Assembly (NCBI GenBank): GCA_913058495.1 | Contig: CAJXQC010000010.1 | Coordinates: 51,778 to 115,777, forward strand | Length of the DNA stretch: 64,000 nucleotides | Direction: 5' to 3' | DNA from: an uncultured Balneola sp. | GTDB taxonomy: Bacteria; Bacteroidota; Rhodothermia; Balneolales; Balneolaceae | Shown here: positions 26,470 to 34,966 of the stretch, piece after piece | Numbering within the stretch: the stretch's first letter is position 1 | Layout of the letters: each line of letters begins with the position of its first letter | Program-made: the position numbers and the translations under genes | Notes under the pieces: generated by a model | Told to the model about the DNA's origin: nothing | The model's input: the letters and a program-made list of their open reading frames with translations, nothing else | Database searches by the model: none

Positions 26470-27729
26470 TTATTGAGCCAGTTTGGATATAATTTCATCG
26501 ATCGTTAGTTGAGCTTCGTCACTTTCTTTCATATTTCTGAGAGTGAACTTCTTTTCTTGTAATTCATTGTCACCAACGATCAATGCAAATGAAGCATTTT
26601 CTCTATTAGCATCTTTCATTTGAGCCCTCATTGAGCGATCAAGATAATCCATTGTAGCTGAAATCCCATTTTCACGAAGAACCGGAAGTGTTTTCAAAGC
26701 CCACCTGCGAGCATCATCCCCAAGGCTGACAATAAATACATCAACTTTTTTCTCATTAGCCAGAGATATATCAAGTTCTTCACAGGCTATAAAAAGTCTT
26801 TCCATTCCGGCTGCAAATCCAACGGCAGGAGTGGGTTTACCACCAATTTCTTCTACTAATAAATCATAGCGTCCACCGCCAGCCAGTGCATCCTGCGAAC
26901 CCAGATCAGGACTTGTTAACTCAAAAGCGGTTCTTGTGTAATAATCCATACCACGAACTAAAAGAGGGTCGAGTGTATATTCGATATTTAATGAAGAAAG
27001 CATTTCACAGACCTGATCAAAGTGAGCTTTTGATTCTTCATTCAAATGATCACTTATAACAGGAGCGTTCTTAATGAATTGCTGATCTTCCGGCTCTTTA
27101 GAATCCAGTATTCTCATTGGATTTTTTTCAAGTCTCTTTTGAGAGAGTTCACTTAGCTCATCAAAATGAGGCTTGAGGTATTCTTTTAAAACAGATTTAT
27201 AGTTTTCTCTGCTTTCAGGGTCACCAACAGAATTAAGTTTCAGATCAAAATTTTTGATTCCAATTCTATGATAAATACGCATCATAAAAGCAATACATTC
27301 TACATCTGCTACAGGGTTATCGGTTCCTATAACCTCAACACCGAATTGATGGAATTGTCGTTGTCTTCCTTTTTGAGGCCGTTCAGCGCGGAACATAGGC
27401 CCAATGTAATACAACTTTTGAGAACCACCCCTTTGATCCAGATGATGTTGAACATATGCTCTGACAACAGGAGCTGTCAACTCAGGGCGTAGCACATAAT
27501 TACTTTCCCCTTTGGTAAATGCAAAGATCTCTTTCGTTACAATATCAGTAAGCTGGCCAATGCCTCGTTTAATTAGTTCAGTTTGCTCCATAATTGGAGT
27601 TCTGATCTCTTCAAAATTAAACTTTGCTGCTTCTTCATGAATGATATTTTCCAGCGCTCTCCATTTCGGGGATTCAACAGGAAGGATATCTACCATTCCA
27701 AGGTGTGTTGTATACTTTGCTTTGGCCAT
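26470..27729 (-). CDS. hisS: Histidyl-tRNA synthetase
   Basis: This 419-residue class II synthetase charges tRNA-His. The motif 2 region (MFRAERPQKGRQRQFHQFG), the His-specific motif LVRGMDYYTRT and motif 3 (AVGFAAGMERL) are all present, followed by the anticodon-binding domain. The start is placed at the ATG at 27729 (MAKAKYTTHLG). An upstream in-frame TTG would add 21 residues that overlap the promoter elements and is rejected. It is the first gene of a probable hisS-antiporter-lysA unit. Confidence 0.96.
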   Translation of the reverse strand: MAKAKYTTHLGMVDILPVESPKWRALENIIHEEAAKFNFEEIRTPIMEQTELIKRGIGQLTDIVTKEIFAFTKGESNYVLRPELTAPVVRAYVQHHLDQRGGSQKLYYIGPMFRAERPQKGRQRQFHQFGVEVIGTDNPVADVECIAFMMRIYHRIGIKNFDLKLNSVGDPESRENYKSVLKEYLKPHFDELSELSQKRLEKNPMRILDSKEPEDQQFIKNAPVISDHLNEESKAHFDQVCEMLSSLNIEYTLDPLLVRGMDYYTRTAFELTSPDLGSQDALAGGGRYDLLVEEIGGKPTPAVGFAAGMERLFIACEELDISLANEKKVDVFIVSLGDDARRWALKTLPVLRENGISATMDYLDRSMRAQMKDANRENASFALIVGDNELQEKKFTLRNMKESDEAQLTIDEIISKLAQ

Positions 27730-27759
27730 TTGTATTATTGTAAGAAATCTAATTCGGGT

Positions 27760-27792
27760 CAAAGATAAGGTTCGTGTGGATGAATTTCTCAA
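27760..27792 (-). promoter_or_regulatory. hisS: Promoter of hisS
   Basis: On the minus strand, TTG (27792-27790) and a perfect TATCTTTG (27767-27760) are 22 bases apart, matching the Bacteroidota housekeeping consensus TTG-N(17-23)-TAnnTTTG. The expected transcription start falls about 20-25 bases upstream of the ATG at 27729. Confidence 0.7.
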
Positions 27793-27844
27793 TTATAGCT
27801 ACCTTAATAAAGCTTTTCACAATGCAATATTTATACTCTAATTT

Positions 27845-28915
27845 ATGATACTCATAACAAAGCCTTTTTTCCCTCCTTTTGACGAGTATGAAGAACTTTT
27901 GAAAAAAATATGGACAAGTGGTTGGATCACAAATAATGGACCCTTTGTGCTTAAACTTGAGAAGAGTTTAAAAAAATATTTAGATGTACCATCTTTATTA
28001 TTTGTCGGAAATGGTACTATTGCATTGCAGATCGCAATAAAGACTCTGAACCTAGAAAAAGAAATTATTACTACTCCATTTAGCTATGTAGCAACAAGTA
28101 GTAGTATTTTTTGGGAAAATTGTACTCCTGTTTTTGCGGATATAGATAAAAGTACTTTCAATATAGATCCTAAAAAAATAGAAGAAAAAATCACTCCAAA
28201 TACTACGGCAATACTTGCAACTCACGTTTTCGGAAATCCATGCGATGTGGAAGTTATTCAGAAAATAGCCTCAGAAAATGAGTTGAAAGTAATTTATGAT
28301 GCAGCTCATTGTTTTGGTTCTAAGTATAAAGGCGAATCAATTTTCAAATGGGGAGATATTTCAACTGCTAGTTTTCATGCAACAAAAATATTTCATACAG
28401 TTGAAGGAGGAGCACTAGTTTCACAAAATCCGGATATTATCAAGAAAGCCAGTTACATGAGAAACTTTGGACATGATGGTCCCGGTAAATTTAATGGAGT
28501 TGGAATTAATGGAAAAAATTCAGAACTACATGCTGCGATGGGAATTCTGAATCTGAAATATATTGATGAAATTCTTGAGAAAAGAAAAGAACAGTATTTT
28601 TTCTATGCTAATTCGCTTAAAGGATTAGATTTACATTTTCAGAAAGTTAAAGATCAGTGTGAAACAAACTTCTCTTATTTTCCAGTTCTATTTGATAAAG
28701 AAAGCTTATTATTAAAAGTGTTAGAGCAACTGAAAAAGAAAGATATAGTTCCCAGAAGGTACTTTTACCCGTCTTTAAATAAATTAGGCTACTTAAATGG
28801 CGAAGCTAAGATCTCGGAAGATATCTCATCCAGAATATTATGCCTGCCACTATATCATGATCTTCAAATTCAGGATCAAGAGGTTATTGTTAGAACCATA
28901 AAAAATTGTTTGTAA
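27845..28915 (+). CDS. DegT/DnrJ/EryC1/StrS sugar aminotransferase
   Basis: This 356-residue PLP-dependent enzyme aminates keto-deoxysugars bound to a nucleotide. The PLP lysine lies in FHATKIF (Lys181), the cofactor-binding Asp152 in YDAAHCFG, and GNGTIALQIA binds the phosphate. TPFSYVATSS resembles enzymes that make dTDP-4-amino-4,6-dideoxy sugars (WecE/VioA/FdtB type). Product stereochemistry cannot be read. It heads a three-gene forward set with two acyltransferases (3-4 base gaps). No glucose-1-phosphate thymidylyltransferase or dehydratase lies in the window, so the keto-sugar must come from elsewhere. Confidence 0.9.
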   Translation: MILITKPFFPPFDEYEELLKKIWTSGWITNNGPFVLKLEKSLKKYLDVPSLLFVGNGTIALQIAIKTLNLEKEIITTPFSYVATSSSIFWENCTPVFADIDKSTFNIDPKKIEEKITPNTTAILATHVFGNPCDVEVIQKIASENELKVIYDAAHCFGSKYKGESIFKWGDISTASFHATKIFHTVEGGALVSQNPDIIKKASYMRNFGHDGPGKFNGVGINGKNSELHAAMGILNLKYIDEILEKRKEQYFFYANSLKGLDLHFQKVKDQCETNFSYFPVLFDKESLLLKVLEQLKKKDIVPRRYFYPSLNKLGYLNGEAKISEDISSRILCLPLYHDLQIQDQEVIVRTIKNCL

Positions 28916-28918
28916 AAA

Positions 28919-29848
28919 ATGAAGATTTCGACTAAACAATTCTTAGATTTTCTGTCCTTTAAAGAGATAGAGTTTGATCATAGTATATCAACCCAAGGTT
29001 CCTTTACCGTAGCATCTATTTTTGAACCGATTAAAAAAGGTTTTTATTTTTTTGCTGGAGATACAATTCCACTTGAAATAGAAGACTCTCTACTCGTAGT
29101 TAGTAATAGATGTAAGAGTGGTAATGCTTCTAATAGCTTAGTTAAATTAACTAACTATGATCCACAATTAGCTTTCTATGAGTTTTTAAATGTAATAGTA
29201 AAAAAACCAAACGCTTCTATTTCTGAAAGATCAATTATATCGAGAGGAGCTGTAATTGGTAAAAACGTATTAATAGAAGATTTTTGCGTTATTGGTAATT
29301 GTGAGATCGGTGAAAATACAATCATTCGAAGTAACACAAAAATACACGATGGTGTCCAAATATCAGAGAATTGTGTTCTTGAGGCGGGTTGTATTATTGG
29401 TGCTGAAGGAGTTGCTTGGATATGGAATTCAGATGAATCTAAAAGAATAAGACAGCCACAATTGGGAGGAGTAAAAGTAGGGAAAAACTGTTTTTTAGGT
29501 GCAAATACTATAGTGGTAAGAGGTTCTTTAAATGAAAAAACTAGCATAGGCAGAGATACAATTATGGCGCCTGGTTGTAGAATAGGTCATGGAAGCAAAA
29601 TTGGAGGTTTCGTTCATTTCTCTAATAGTGTTACTTTGGGAGGTAATGTGATTATTGATGATAATTGTTTTGTGGGCTCAGGAGCTGTTATTAGACCAAA
29701 AGTAAAAATATTAAATAATACAGTTGTAGGGGCCGGAGCTGTTGTTGTAAAGAATTCTAAAAATCAAGGTATGATGCTTATGGGAGTGCCGGCCAAAGAA
29801 AGTGAGGTTTCGAAAAAACCAAGCGCCATGCCAAAACAAAAAAAATAA
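28919..29848 (+). CDS. LpxD-like left-handed beta-helix N-acyltransferase
   Basis: This 309-residue protein has an LpxD-like N-terminal domain (about 1-95) and a hexapeptide-repeat beta-helix (about 100-290). The sequence GAEGVAW (161-167) and His224 in RIGHGSKIGG align with the GAEGFG and ISHN(x)QIG positions of LpxD, where the histidine is the catalytic base. It is unlikely to be the lipid A enzyme: no lpxA, lpxB or lpxC is near. Placed 3 bases after the aminotransferase stop, it most likely N-acylates the amino sugar made there. The acyl donor is unknown (acyl-ACP by analogy). Base composition is AT-rich. Confidence 0.75.
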   Translation: MKISTKQFLDFLSFKEIEFDHSISTQGSFTVASIFEPIKKGFYFFAGDTIPLEIEDSLLVVSNRCKSGNASNSLVKLTNYDPQLAFYEFLNVIVKKPNASISERSIISRGAVIGKNVLIEDFCVIGNCEIGENTIIRSNTKIHDGVQISENCVLEAGCIIGAEGVAWIWNSDESKRIRQPQLGGVKVGKNCFLGANTIVVRGSLNEKTSIGRDTIMAPGCRIGHGSKIGGFVHFSNSVTLGGNVIIDDNCFVGSGAVIRPKVKILNNTVVGAGAVVVKNSKNQGMMLMGVPAKESEVSKKPSAMPKQKK

Positions 29849-29852
29849 TTAG

Positions 29853-30335
29853 ATGATTTCAAAAAAAATATCTGTAGGATCTAATGTATTTATTCACCCT
29901 TTAGCATTAATAGAGGATGACGTTGAAATTGGAGACAATACCCATATTGGTCCATTTTGTATTGTAAGAAATGGGGCAAAAATTGGAAAAGATTGCAAAT
30001 TTACAGCTTATTGTGAAATTAGGGACAATGTAACCATTGGAAGTGGCACTACATTTGGAAGCAGGTGTACCATCTCTGCGAATGCAAAGATTGGGTCAAA
30101 TGTTAGCATTAAATATGGTTTTGTATTAACAGATACACCCGACCTTGAAGAAGGAAGTGTTAAAGTTGTTGGGAGTGTAGGAGATGGAACGCTCATTGGT
30201 GCAAATGTAACATTAATGCCTGGTTTTAGCATTGGTTCAATGGCAATAATAGGTGCCTGCTCTCAAGTCAGATCCAATGTCAGTGATAACGAAGTATGGT
30301 ACGGAAATCCGGCTAAGTTTTTTAGAAAGAGGTAA
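29853..30335 (+). CDS. Hexapeptide-repeat acetyltransferase (sugar modification)
   Basis: This is a 160-residue left-handed beta-helix protein with repeated [LIV]-G-x-x-x-x units throughout (VEIGDNTHIG, AKIGKDC, VTIGSGTTFG, AKIGSNVSI) and a C-terminal WYGNPAKFFRKR, typical of NeuD/WbbJ-like O- or N-acetyltransferases using acetyl-CoA. The substrate is presumably a nucleotide-sugar or sugar residue of the same glycan. It starts 4 bases after the preceding stop and ends 12 bases from the convergent flippase gene. Confidence 0.85.
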   Translation: MISKKISVGSNVFIHPLALIEDDVEIGDNTHIGPFCIVRNGAKIGKDCKFTAYCEIRDNVTIGSGTTFGSRCTISANAKIGSNVSIKYGFVLTDTPDLEEGSVKVVGSVGDGTLIGANVTLMPGFSIGSMAIIGACSQVRSNVSDNEVWYGNPAKFFRKR

Positions 30336-30347
30336 TGATAAATCAAA

Positions 30348-31823
30348 CTAGTTAGTTAATCTTGAAAATACTTTTTTTAAGATTTTATTTACTTCAGCTG
30401 AAAGTTTAAAAAACCAGACACTTCCAAGAAAGAGGACTGTAATAAATAGAGATCGTAGGATAATATCAAAATATGTATTAAAAATCTGAGGGATCATTTC
30501 TGACATCAAAAAAGACAATACACCCACCACTAAAATACCCAAAGTTTCCCAGCGGAAAGGTTGCATTTTAAATTTTACCCACACAAATACCATTTTAATT
30601 AAATTATAGAGAAAAATAGAAGAAGCTGTTGCAATTGCCGCACCTACCAAACCATAAGTTGGTATTAGTAAAAAGTTTAATATTATTGAATTTAGCATAA
30701 GAAAACCAGAGAAAATAAAATCGTACCTATAATATTTAGAAGAGATTATTATTTGACCATTTGCACCAGTTGCAATATCGAAAAGGTTGGCTAAACCAAT
30801 GATAAAAATGACTATACTTCCTTCAGCAAAAGCGTCTGGAAGAAGGCTGTATAGGTTATCAATATTTGCAATTACACCGATGTAAATTAATAAACCGGCA
30901 AGCAATTGGTTTAAAGAAGATTGTTTATAGATATTTTCAATGTTTGAAAGATCTTTATCCTTAAAAGATTTAGAAATCACTGGGAATGAAATTTTTGATA
31001 TTGATCTTCTTGGTATTGAAATTACAGCACCAACGTAAAGGGCAATTGCATAGATACCTGTCTTCTCAAGCCCCTCAAAAATATCTACCATTATAATATC
31101 TATGTTGCCAACAAGTATCATTGTAAAGCCGCTAAAAAATGAAAAGAAACTGTATTGAGAAATATTTTTTCGAGTTAGCTTATCAAAGGGTTTGAACGAA
31201 ACTTTAAATCTTAAGTATCCTTTCTTTATAGCATAGAATAATAATATGATGTATTGAAGAGTATAATTGAAAACAAAAATGAGAATAAAATGATCAAATG
31301 AAATGAGATCATAATAGAATAGAACCAAGTCCAAAATTACTATTAACCGAAGTAACACTTCTTGAAGAAAGGAAGCGAATACTGTATTGAACGATGCTTT
31401 AATAAATGCATTTAGAAGTCCAAACGAAGCAAGAGAGAAAATAAGGGGAATTAATAAATAGAAATAATCTACCAGTAAAGAACTATCAGAATATAACTCT
31501 AAAAACCTATCTTCGAATCCAATAAAAAGAAAGCTAAAAACAAATAGGCCTATTAATGGTGGTATAACAAACACCCAAAAGAGCCCCTGAGGATTATCTG
31601 ATTTTTGGGATAAATAAGGAAAAAATTTAATAATAGAATTAGGCACACCAAGGTTTACAAGCTGAACACTTACTGTCATGATAGCTATCATTGATCTTGT
31701 AAGGCCAAAACCTTCTGCTCCAATAATATTTGGGAATAGAAAAATAGTAGATACAAAACCTATAACCACCCCTATATATGAAATAAGAGCATTTTTAATA
31801 CTTTGATTAACTATAATTCCCAA
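30348..31823 (-). CDS. Wzx-type polysaccharide flippase
   Basis: This 491-residue inner-membrane protein has about 14 hydrophobic segments and no soluble domain. The N-terminus GIIVNQSIKNALISYIGVV is a recurrent opening of oligosaccharide flippases (MOP superfamily), which move lipid-linked repeat units to the periplasmic face. The start is TTG at 31823: it lies 9 bases after the GT56 stop, and the next in-frame Met would remove the first transmembrane helix. It is co-transcribed with the GT56 gene. Local base composition is very AT-rich. Confidence 0.9.
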   Translation of the reverse strand: MGIIVNQSIKNALISYIGVVIGFVSTIFLFPNIIGAEGFGLTRSMIAIMTVSVQLVNLGVPNSIIKFFPYLSQKSDNPQGLFWVFVIPPLIGLFVFSFLFIGFEDRFLELYSDSSLLVDYFYLLIPLIFSLASFGLLNAFIKASFNTVFASFLQEVLLRLIVILDLVLFYYDLISFDHFILIFVFNYTLQYIILLFYAIKKGYLRFKVSFKPFDKLTRKNISQYSFFSFFSGFTMILVGNIDIIMVDIFEGLEKTGIYAIALYVGAVISIPRRSISKISFPVISKSFKDKDLSNIENIYKQSSLNQLLAGLLIYIGVIANIDNLYSLLPDAFAEGSIVIFIIGLANLFDIATGANGQIIISSKYYRYDFIFSGFLMLNSIILNFLLIPTYGLVGAAIATASSIFLYNLIKMVFVWVKFKMQPFRWETLGILVVGVLSFLMSEMIPQIFNTYFDIILRSLFITVLFLGSVWFFKLSAEVNKILKKVFSRLTN

Positions 31824-31832
31824 TTTTCTTTT

Positions 31833-32930
31833 CTATAAATTTTCAATTGTGCAGAGAAGATCTTCAAATCTTTTTTTGGAATAAACAGGTCCAAAATTTT
31901 TTAAAAGTAATTCTTTATTTTCCTTTTTTTCAGCTTTGTTTATTGAGGTTTTAGGGGCATAGTTTTCAGTTTTTAAAATATGGAATCCTTTTTCAATTAA
32001 ATGGTCATATAAACCGGATTTTGAATTAAGAAATACATTGCTTTCAAACCAAAGTGCTAATATAATATTCCCTAAAGCTTGTTGCCTACAGTGGTTCATT
32101 ATTACTGATTCACAACTGTTCAGAATTTGAATATACTGTTCAAAAGGCAAATAATTATTTAATATAGTTGCTGGTTTACCAAGATGTTTTTTAGCATACT
32201 CCTGCACGTACTCTGCATAGTTTCTATTTCCATAGCTTAAAGGAATGAAGACTTTGCGGTCTTTTAAGTCAAACCTAGATAAATGATCGATAAGTTCTAC
32301 ATGATTATTCGAAAAAGAAGCAGAGTTGCCTAGCATAATATTTTTTCGAGGTAAGCCTTCCTGAACCTCTGGCTTCTGGAAAAAGACGTTATTTAAGTAA
32401 TTAATATTAAACGAACCTGCTTTGACATTATAGTTTTTCAAAAGCATTTCATAATCTTGTTGGACTACCGGGATTATCAAGTCGATTTTATTAAAAGCTT
32501 TTAAAACATGTTTATTAGGAGGGATATAGTCTGAAAACCTGCCTAGAATAGATTTTAGTAAGTCTTTGAAACCCTTATAACTTTTTAATCCGATTTTAAA
32601 CCTAACAAGACGAGTTTTTTTGAGTAAGAATTGATTTTCAAATCCTCCCAAATAGTATAAGTCAGCTCCCCAGCAGAACCAGATAATTTTCTTTTTTGAT
32701 TTCAATCTATTAATAATTTTTGCATTTCTTTCGTTTAAGAAATGAACAAAAATCACTTTTGCATTGTCCACAAAGCTTTCAAAAACAGAATCATTAATGC
32801 CGTTCAAATCAATATCTTTATAGTCATTTCCAACCACTACTATCTTGTGATCATTAGAATTGCCTATCAGATTCTTTAGGTTATATCTTATATTTGAGTT
32901 GATTATTAGATGCAGATATTTAAATCTCAT
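31833..32930 (-). CDS. GT56 (WecF/RffT-like) 4-acetamido-fucosyl transferase
   Basis: This is a 365-residue glycosyltransferase of the WecF/Glyco_transf_56 type. Recognisable features are NSASFSNNHVELIDHL, IPLSYGNRNYAEYV and NHCRQQALGNI, which parallel the conserved WecF blocks. In enterobacteria WecF transfers 4-acetamido-4,6-dideoxygalactose from its dTDP donor to a lipid-linked acceptor. That donor type agrees with the DegT aminotransferase and acyltransferases just downstream on the other strand. The exact donor here may carry a different acyl group. It is a peripheral cytoplasmic-face enzyme, in operon with the flippase. The assignment rests on motif similarity. Confidence 0.8.
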   Translation of the reverse strand: MRFKYLHLIINSNIRYNLKNLIGNSNDHKIVVVGNDYKDIDLNGINDSVFESFVDNAKVIFVHFLNERNAKIINRLKSKKKIIWFCWGADLYYLGGFENQFLLKKTRLVRFKIGLKSYKGFKDLLKSILGRFSDYIPPNKHVLKAFNKIDLIIPVVQQDYEMLLKNYNVKAGSFNINYLNNVFFQKPEVQEGLPRKNIMLGNSASFSNNHVELIDHLSRFDLKDRKVFIPLSYGNRNYAEYVQEYAKKHLGKPATILNNYLPFEQYIQILNSCESVIMNHCRQQALGNIILALWFESNVFLNSKSGLYDHLIEKGFHILKTENYAPKTSINKAEKKENKELLLKNFGPVYSKKRFEDLLCTIENL

Positions 32931-33154
32931 TGTATATATATTAAAATAGGGTACTAAAAAGTTTTAAAGAACATATTAGTTTAATGTAATTGAATTAATC
33001 GCCTAAGATAAAGCCTATTATTTAGTTTGCGTCTCTTTAGTTTTCAAATTAGGGAATATTTTTAGTGAATAAGAAAATTACTTATTGTATTGTTTTTCTT
33101 TTTAGTAAATAGCTTCTTTACCTTCATCCCAAATAAAAGAATGAAATAATAAAT

Positions 33155-33799
33155 ATGAGTATAAAAGGGATCAAAAGAGTTTTAATATTAGCACCACATA
33201 CTGACGATGCAGAATTGGGTTGTGGTGGAACTATGGCTCGCTTTTTTGAAGAAGGAATTGATATTTACGTAGCGGCGTTTTCTACTGCCAGAGCTTCTCT
33301 GCCTGAAGGCTCTGATCCGGACATGCTAAAAAAAGAGTTTTTAGCTTCCATGAGGATATTGGGGCTCCCGGCATCAAATCTGCATGTTTATGACTATCAG
33401 GTTCGAATGCTATCTTATCACAGACAGGAAGTGTTAGAAGAGATGGTGAAACTAAAAAAATCAATACTTCCCGATTTGGTTTTGGTACCTTCGGGAAGCG
33501 ATCTTCATCAAGATCACGAAGTGGTTTACAATGAAGGATTACGAGCTTTTAAAGATGTTAGTATTTGGGGTTATGAATTACCTTGGAATCATGTAAGTTT
33601 TTCAACACAAGCTTTTGTCAAGCTTAGCCAGCCACACTTAGATAAAAAATGGGAAATGATGCAGGTGTATGAGTCCCAGTTTATAAAACAGCGACCATAC
33701 TTCACTAAAGAATTTATGGAAGGCTTAGCAAGAGTAAGAGGGGTTCAAATTGGAGAACCATATGCTGAGGCTTTTGAAGTTGTTCGCCTGAAGGTCTGA
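33155..33799 (+). CDS. PIG-L family deacetylase
   Basis: This 214-residue zinc-dependent deacetylase belongs to the LmbE/PIG-L family. The N-terminal metal motif is APHTDDAELGCGG (His15, Asp17, Asp18) and the second is HQDH (His118-His121). The family removes the acetyl group from N-acetylglucosamine-type sugars on nucleotides, lipids or small thiols. It is followed at 13 bases by an LpxD-like acyltransferase, an acyl carrier protein and an acyl ligase, which suggests it prepares a free amine for re-acylation. Bacillithiol or mycothiol pathways are alternatives, but no ligase of those pathways is present. Confidence 0.88.
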   Translation: MSIKGIKRVLILAPHTDDAELGCGGTMARFFEEGIDIYVAAFSTARASLPEGSDPDMLKKEFLASMRILGLPASNLHVYDYQVRMLSYHRQEVLEEMVKLKKSILPDLVLVPSGSDLHQDHEVVYNEGLRAFKDVSIWGYELPWNHVSFSTQAFVKLSQPHLDKKWEMMQVYESQFIKQRPYFTKEFMEGLARVRGVQIGEPYAEAFEVVRLKV

Positions 33800-33812
33800 A
33801 AAATATATTTTT

Positions 33813-34715
33813 ATGGAAAAACTTTCTCTGGAAGATATAAAAGAAAAATTATCTGTTAGTTTCAAATTCAAAGGAAATAATGAACTTGAATATGTAGATA
33901 ATTTCAAGAGCATATTAGATGCTGATGAACACTCAATTGTTTGGTGCAGTCCTGATAAAGAAAATAAGCTAGAACTTATAAGCCAAACAGCGGCAAAGTT
34001 AATTATTTGTGATAATACTGTACAACTGAACGAATCTTTGCTTGAGGAAAAAGGATTTATAATAGTTGAAAATCCGAAGCTGGCGTTTACCAGATTGATG
34101 CGAAATGTTTTTCCCGTTATTTCAGAAACAGGTGTTCATAAATCAGCGACTATTCATCCTGATGCCGAAATTGCATCTTCAGCATACGTTGGTCCTAATA
34201 CATACGTAGGAAAGTGCAAGATTGGAAAAAACACGGTTCTGCAAGGAAATAATTATGTATACGATAACACCACTATTGGAGATGAAGTGGTTATTGAGGC
34301 AGGAGCAATTTTAGGAGCTGAGGGTTTTGGAATGGCAAAAACTGATGACGGAAAATGGGAGAGGTTGCCTCACATTGGAGGATTAGAAATCCATGATCAC
34401 GTAGAAGTTGGAGCAGCAACCACTATAGACAGAGGAACATTAGATAACACCATAATTGGTGCAGGTACGAAGATATCCAAGTCGGTACATATTTCGCATA
34501 ATGTTCAAATTGGTAAGGATTGTTTGATTACGGGTTGCGTTGCAATAGCAGGATCTACAACCATTGGGGATAATGTATGGATCAGTCCAAATGCTACATT
34601 GCTTAATAAATTAAAAATTGGAAATAATGTTTTCATTTCAGTTGGAGCAACCGTTACACAGGATATAAAAGACAATTTTCAGGCATTAGGCAGAAAGATT
34701 TTACCGAAAGGATGA
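33813..34715 (+). CDS. LpxD-like N-acyltransferase
   Basis: This 300-residue protein has an LpxD-type uridine-binding-like N-terminal domain (about 1-105) and a hexapeptide beta-helix (about 108-290). The LpxD signatures ILGAEGFG, LPHIGG, TTIDRGTL and His229 (ISHNVQIG, catalytic base) are conserved, closer to true LpxD than the paralogue at 28919. LpxD takes its acyl group from acyl-ACP, and here an ACP gene lies 17 bases downstream. A shorter-than-usual C-terminus (LpxD is about 340) lacks the trimer-stabilising helices. I infer that it acylates the amine produced by the PIG-L deacetylase. Confidence 0.82.
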   Translation: MEKLSLEDIKEKLSVSFKFKGNNELEYVDNFKSILDADEHSIVWCSPDKENKLELISQTAAKLIICDNTVQLNESLLEEKGFIIVENPKLAFTRLMRNVFPVISETGVHKSATIHPDAEIASSAYVGPNTYVGKCKIGKNTVLQGNNYVYDNTTIGDEVVIEAGAILGAEGFGMAKTDDGKWERLPHIGGLEIHDHVEVGAATTIDRGTLDNTIIGAGTKISKSVHISHNVQIGKDCLITGCVAIAGSTTIGDNVWISPNATLLNKLKIGNNVFISVGATVTQDIKDNFQALGRKILPKG

Positions 34716-34732
34716 TATAGATTTAGAATTTT

Positions 34733-34966
34733 ATGAAAGTAGAAGACATTATCAGAGAAGTTCTTTACATAGATGAAACAACAGAGCTTTCAGATGACAT
34801 TGGTCCCGGACAGCTGGAAGCTTGGGACTCTTTGGGGCATGTGAATATCATCACAGCTATAGAAGATGAATATGATATTGAAATTTCACCCGAAGAGATT
34901 GGAGAAATAAACTCTATTACTGAAATTAAAAAAATATTGATCAAAAAAGGTGCCATAACAGAGTAA
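34733..34966 (+). CDS. Dedicated acyl carrier protein
   Basis: This is a 77-residue acidic four-helix carrier. The phosphopantetheine attachment serine is Ser33 in AWDSLGHV; DSLGH replaces the fatty-acid ACP hallmark DSL(D/V), as in secondary-metabolism and glycan-associated carriers. Its stop overlaps the ATG of the acyl ligase by one base (TAATG), which strongly links the two. It is expected to be modified by a cellular phosphopantetheinyl transferase and to carry the acyl group activated by the ligase for the LpxD-like enzyme. Confidence 0.9.
   Translation: MKVEDIIREVLYIDETTELSDDIGPGQLEAWDSLGHVNIITAIEDEYDIEISPEEIGEINSITEIKKILIKKGAITE

Noticed and set aside
27730..27792. TTG start adding 21 residues to HisS
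   Set aside because: The extension covers the promoter elements and is not part of the known HisS N-terminus.
33155..33799. PIG-L protein as the deacetylase of bacillithiol synthesis
   Set aside because: The neighbours are an acyltransferase, ACP and ligase, not a glycosyltransferase/cysteine ligase pair of that pathway.
33813..34715. LpxD of the standard lipid A pathway
   Set aside because: No lpxA, lpxB, lpxC or fabZ is nearby, the protein is short, and its operon partners point to glycan modification.
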